A DNA stretch of 64,000 nucleotides, from the NCBI GenBank assembly GCA_963818695.1, contig CAWFTG010000009.1, forward strand, positions 983,051 to 1,047,050, written 5' to 3'. The translations under genes were made by a program, and so were the position numbers. The stretch comes from AP-15 sp963818695. GTDB taxonomy: Bacteria; Pseudomonadota; Alphaproteobacteria; ATCC43930; CGMCC-115725. The notes under the pieces were generated by a model. It did not search any database. It was not told where the DNA came from and saw only the letters and a list, made by a program, of their open reading frames with translations. Every line of letters starts with the position of its first letter. Position 1 is the first letter of the stretch. Of this stretch, positions 62,314-64,000 are shown piece by piece.

Positions 62314-62414
62314 AATGGCATTAGTAACGCTCGTGATGGCAAGTCCCGTGTCCCAACATTTCCTCCTCTCCAAAGCCGCAAGGAGCCTGAGCTAGCTCAG
62401 GTCGCGCGGCTGTC

Positions 62415-62648
62415 GTGATGAAGAAGCTCGGGACACCTTCAAGCGCCTCCGCTGGTCTGAAACAAACTGGCGAACCGGTTTGCCCAGAATGCGGTAGTAT
62501 TGAAATCTACGCCTATGCGTGCCGGCCGTTGTGGCGTTGCAAAGCCTGTCGCAAAGCAATTCAGTCTGACGAACGGGACACTATTTCATTCGCGAAAGTT
62601 GCCAGTCAGATCGTGTCTGCTGGCGATTGCCGTCTTCGTAAACGGTGA
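62415..62648 (+). pseudogene. Zinc-ribbon N-terminal fragment of an ISXO2-like transposase
   Basis: A 77-residue frame with PVCPECGSIEIYAYACRPLW and RCKACRKA, the Cys-x-x-Cys...Cys-x-x-Cys zinc ribbon that begins IS1595/ISXO2-like transposases. The following DDE domain is absent and the family's TSGT motif is not recognisable. It is unrelated in position to the DDE remnant at 27059-27571, which belongs to the same family. Confidence 0.45.
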
Positions 62649-62673
62649 AAGGCCACGCAGCCTTGCACCTTAG

Positions 62674-63993
62674 CAGGGTGCGGAAAAAGGCCGAGATTGT
62701 GGTCAAGCTATTGTTTACAATGGGCGTGTCGTGACGAGATGTTGGGGGATGTCCGATGCGCGGTGGGGATGCGCGGACAGAAGCGCTGTTCAGCTATGTG
62801 AGCTGCGAGGCGCGGGTGCCAATGGATCATCCGTTGCGGGCGATCCGCAACATTGTGAACGAGGCGCTGGCGGTGCTGTCGCCGGAGTTTGAGACCGTCT
62901 ATGCCAAATCCGGGCGGCCATCGATCCCGCCGGAGAAATTGCTGCGCGCCCTGCTGCTGCAAGCCTTCTATTCGGTGCGCTCGGAGCGCCAGCTGATGGA
63001 GCAGCTCGGCTACAATCTGTTGTTCCGCTGGTTTGTCGGGTTGTCGCTGGATGCCGCGGTGTGGGACGTGACGGTGTTCACAAAGAACCGCGAGCGGCTG
63101 ATCGAGGGTGACATCGCCGCACAGTTCATGGCGGCAGTGCTGAACCAGGAGCGGATCAAGGCGCTGCTGTCGGACGAGCATTTCTCGGTGGACGGCACGC
63201 TGATCGAGGCGTGGGCCAGCATGAAGAGCTTTACCGCCCCGAAGGACGGCAGCGGCGAGCCGCCAGCGCCGGGCCGCAACGGCGAACGGAACTTCCACGG
63301 CGAGAAGCGCCGCAACGAAACGCACGCTTCGACCACCGATCCTGATGCCCGGTTGTACCGCAAAGGGCCGGGCCAGCCGGCCAAGCTGGCCTATCTGGGG
63401 CATGTCTTGATGGAGAACCGGCATGCTCTGGCGGTCGACACGCGGCTGACCCTGGCCACTGGCACGGCCGAGCGCGAGGCCGCGCTCGACATGGTGGCGG
63501 CCCGTCCCGGCAGTCGCCGGGATTCACGCTCGCTGCCGACAAGGCCTATGACGTCGCCGGGTTTGTCGCCGATCTGCGGCAGTACAAGGTGACGCCGCAT
63601 GTGGCGCAGAACACCACCAATCGACGATCGGCAATCGATGCGCGGACGACCCGGCATCCCGGCTACGCGGTCAGCGGGCGGATGCGCAAGCGCATTGAGG
63701 AGGTGTTTGGCTGGAGCAAGGCAACCGCGGGCTTTCGCAAGACCCGCCACTGTGGCCTCACTAAGTCCACTGGATGTTCACGTTGACGATCACCGCCTAC
63801 AACCTCGTCCGCCTGCCCCGTCTGATGACCGCCGTGGCATAACCAAGCCTGGAGGCTTCTGCCCAGTGATGGTGTTTCACCCCACAAAAATGGCAGCAAA
63901 CCCTGCCCGGTCAGGTTTTACTGCAATCCAGACGAGTAATACCATCAGCAATTCTACCAAATGCCCATCGCAAACCGGTTTTTCCGCAGCCTG
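62674..63993 (+). mobile_element. IS5-family insertion sequence with 4-bp target duplication
   Basis: The element is bounded by inverted ends CAGGGTGCGGAAAAA (left, from 62674) and TTTTTCCGCAGCCTG (right, ending 63993), differing at one position. TTAG immediately outside both ends (62670-62673 and 63994-63997) is the target-site duplication, which fits the YTAR target of the IS5 group. The element is about 1,320 bp and carries one transposase gene with two frameshifts, so it is probably inactive now. Confidence 0.85.
62756..63842 (+). pseudogene. IS5-family transposase, two frameshifts
   Basis: The N-terminal two-thirds read ALFSYVSCEARVPMDHPLRA, GRPSIPPEKLLRALLLQAFY, LLSDEHFSVDGTLIEAWASM (first catalytic Asp) and DARLYRKGPGQPAKLAYLGH. 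The frame then shifts near 63525 to give AADKAYDVAGFVADLRQY and HVAQNTTNRRSAIDARTTRH, RRIEEVFGW-type catalytic Glu region, and shifts again near 63760 into TITAYNLVRLPRLMTAV. All conserved DDE blocks are present, so the lesions are recent. Confidence 0.88.
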
Positions 63994-64000
63994 TTAGCGC

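Noticed and set aside
1..64000. CRISPR array
   Set aside because: No set of regularly spaced direct repeats with unique spacers was seen. All tandem repeats found are contiguous and lie in or next to genes.

Overview
The window is about 64 kb of high-GC DNA that reads as an alphaproteobacterial chromosome, probably Rhodospirillales-like. Evidence for this is the gene order ribF-ileS-lspA followed by a DUF3035/BamF lipoprotein, a minCDE operon beside tRNA-Leu, a caulobacter/rhizobial type Tad (Flp) pilus locus, and several CbtAB, RmuC, LLM and FMO family proteins. The assignment rests on gene content only.

Layout. 1-3.3 kb: the start of a GT2 polyprenyl-phosphate glycosyltransferase, a GT87 membrane glycosyltransferase and a decayed second GT87 copy. 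3.6-13.4 kb: a Tad pilus locus made of three flp pilin copies (the middle one broken), cpaA, cpaB, cpaE, cpaF, tadB, tadC, a large TadG-like protein with a beta-rich repetitive tail and two TadE-like pseudopilins; no cpaC secretin or cpaD is present. 13.4-21.8 kb: an ICMT-like methyltransferase, a scar holding a TadE remnant and a methyltransferase remnant, rmuC, a tightly overlapping thioesterase-methyltransferase-MDR reductase operon, an SDR and an S10 carboxypeptidase. 21.8-28.4 kb: livH/livM permeases without their ATPases, a serine protease remnant, a frameshifted PrsT-like TPR gene of the PEP-CTERM/exosortase system, an ISXO2 remnant and a repetitive secreted protein with a PEP-CTERM-like tail. 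28.4-44.7 kb: a Rieske oxygenase followed by mostly core genes (ribF, ileS, lspA, cbtBA, bamF, DUF72, FkbM methyltransferase, SDR, cytochrome c, minCDE, tRNA-Leu) interrupted by a decayed GT4 gene. 44.8-60.3 kb: accessory catabolic genes (amidohydrolase, AllA-like lyase, CMD protein, LLM oxidoreductases, DsbA/FrnE protein, FAD monooxygenases, an IclR regulator beside two Baeyer-Villiger type monooxygenases) with many truncated genes and IS scars. 60.3-64 kb: a degenerate accessory end with frameshifted small genes, a tRNA-like sequence and a nearly complete IS5-group element with a readable 4-bp target duplication.

How it works together. The Tad block supplies the pilin, prepilin peptidase, assembly ATPase, polar localiser, inner-membrane platform and minor pilins for an adhesive pilus, but the outer-membrane channel must come from elsewhere. 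The PrsT-like and PEP-CTERM genes point to an exosortase pathway whose sortase is not in the window. The IclR-FMO-LLM-FMO cluster looks like a regulated oxidative pathway for a ketone or related compound. Many genes differ from an intact frame by a single base. Either this region is decaying, or the assembly carries indels, and read mapping would decide between the two.
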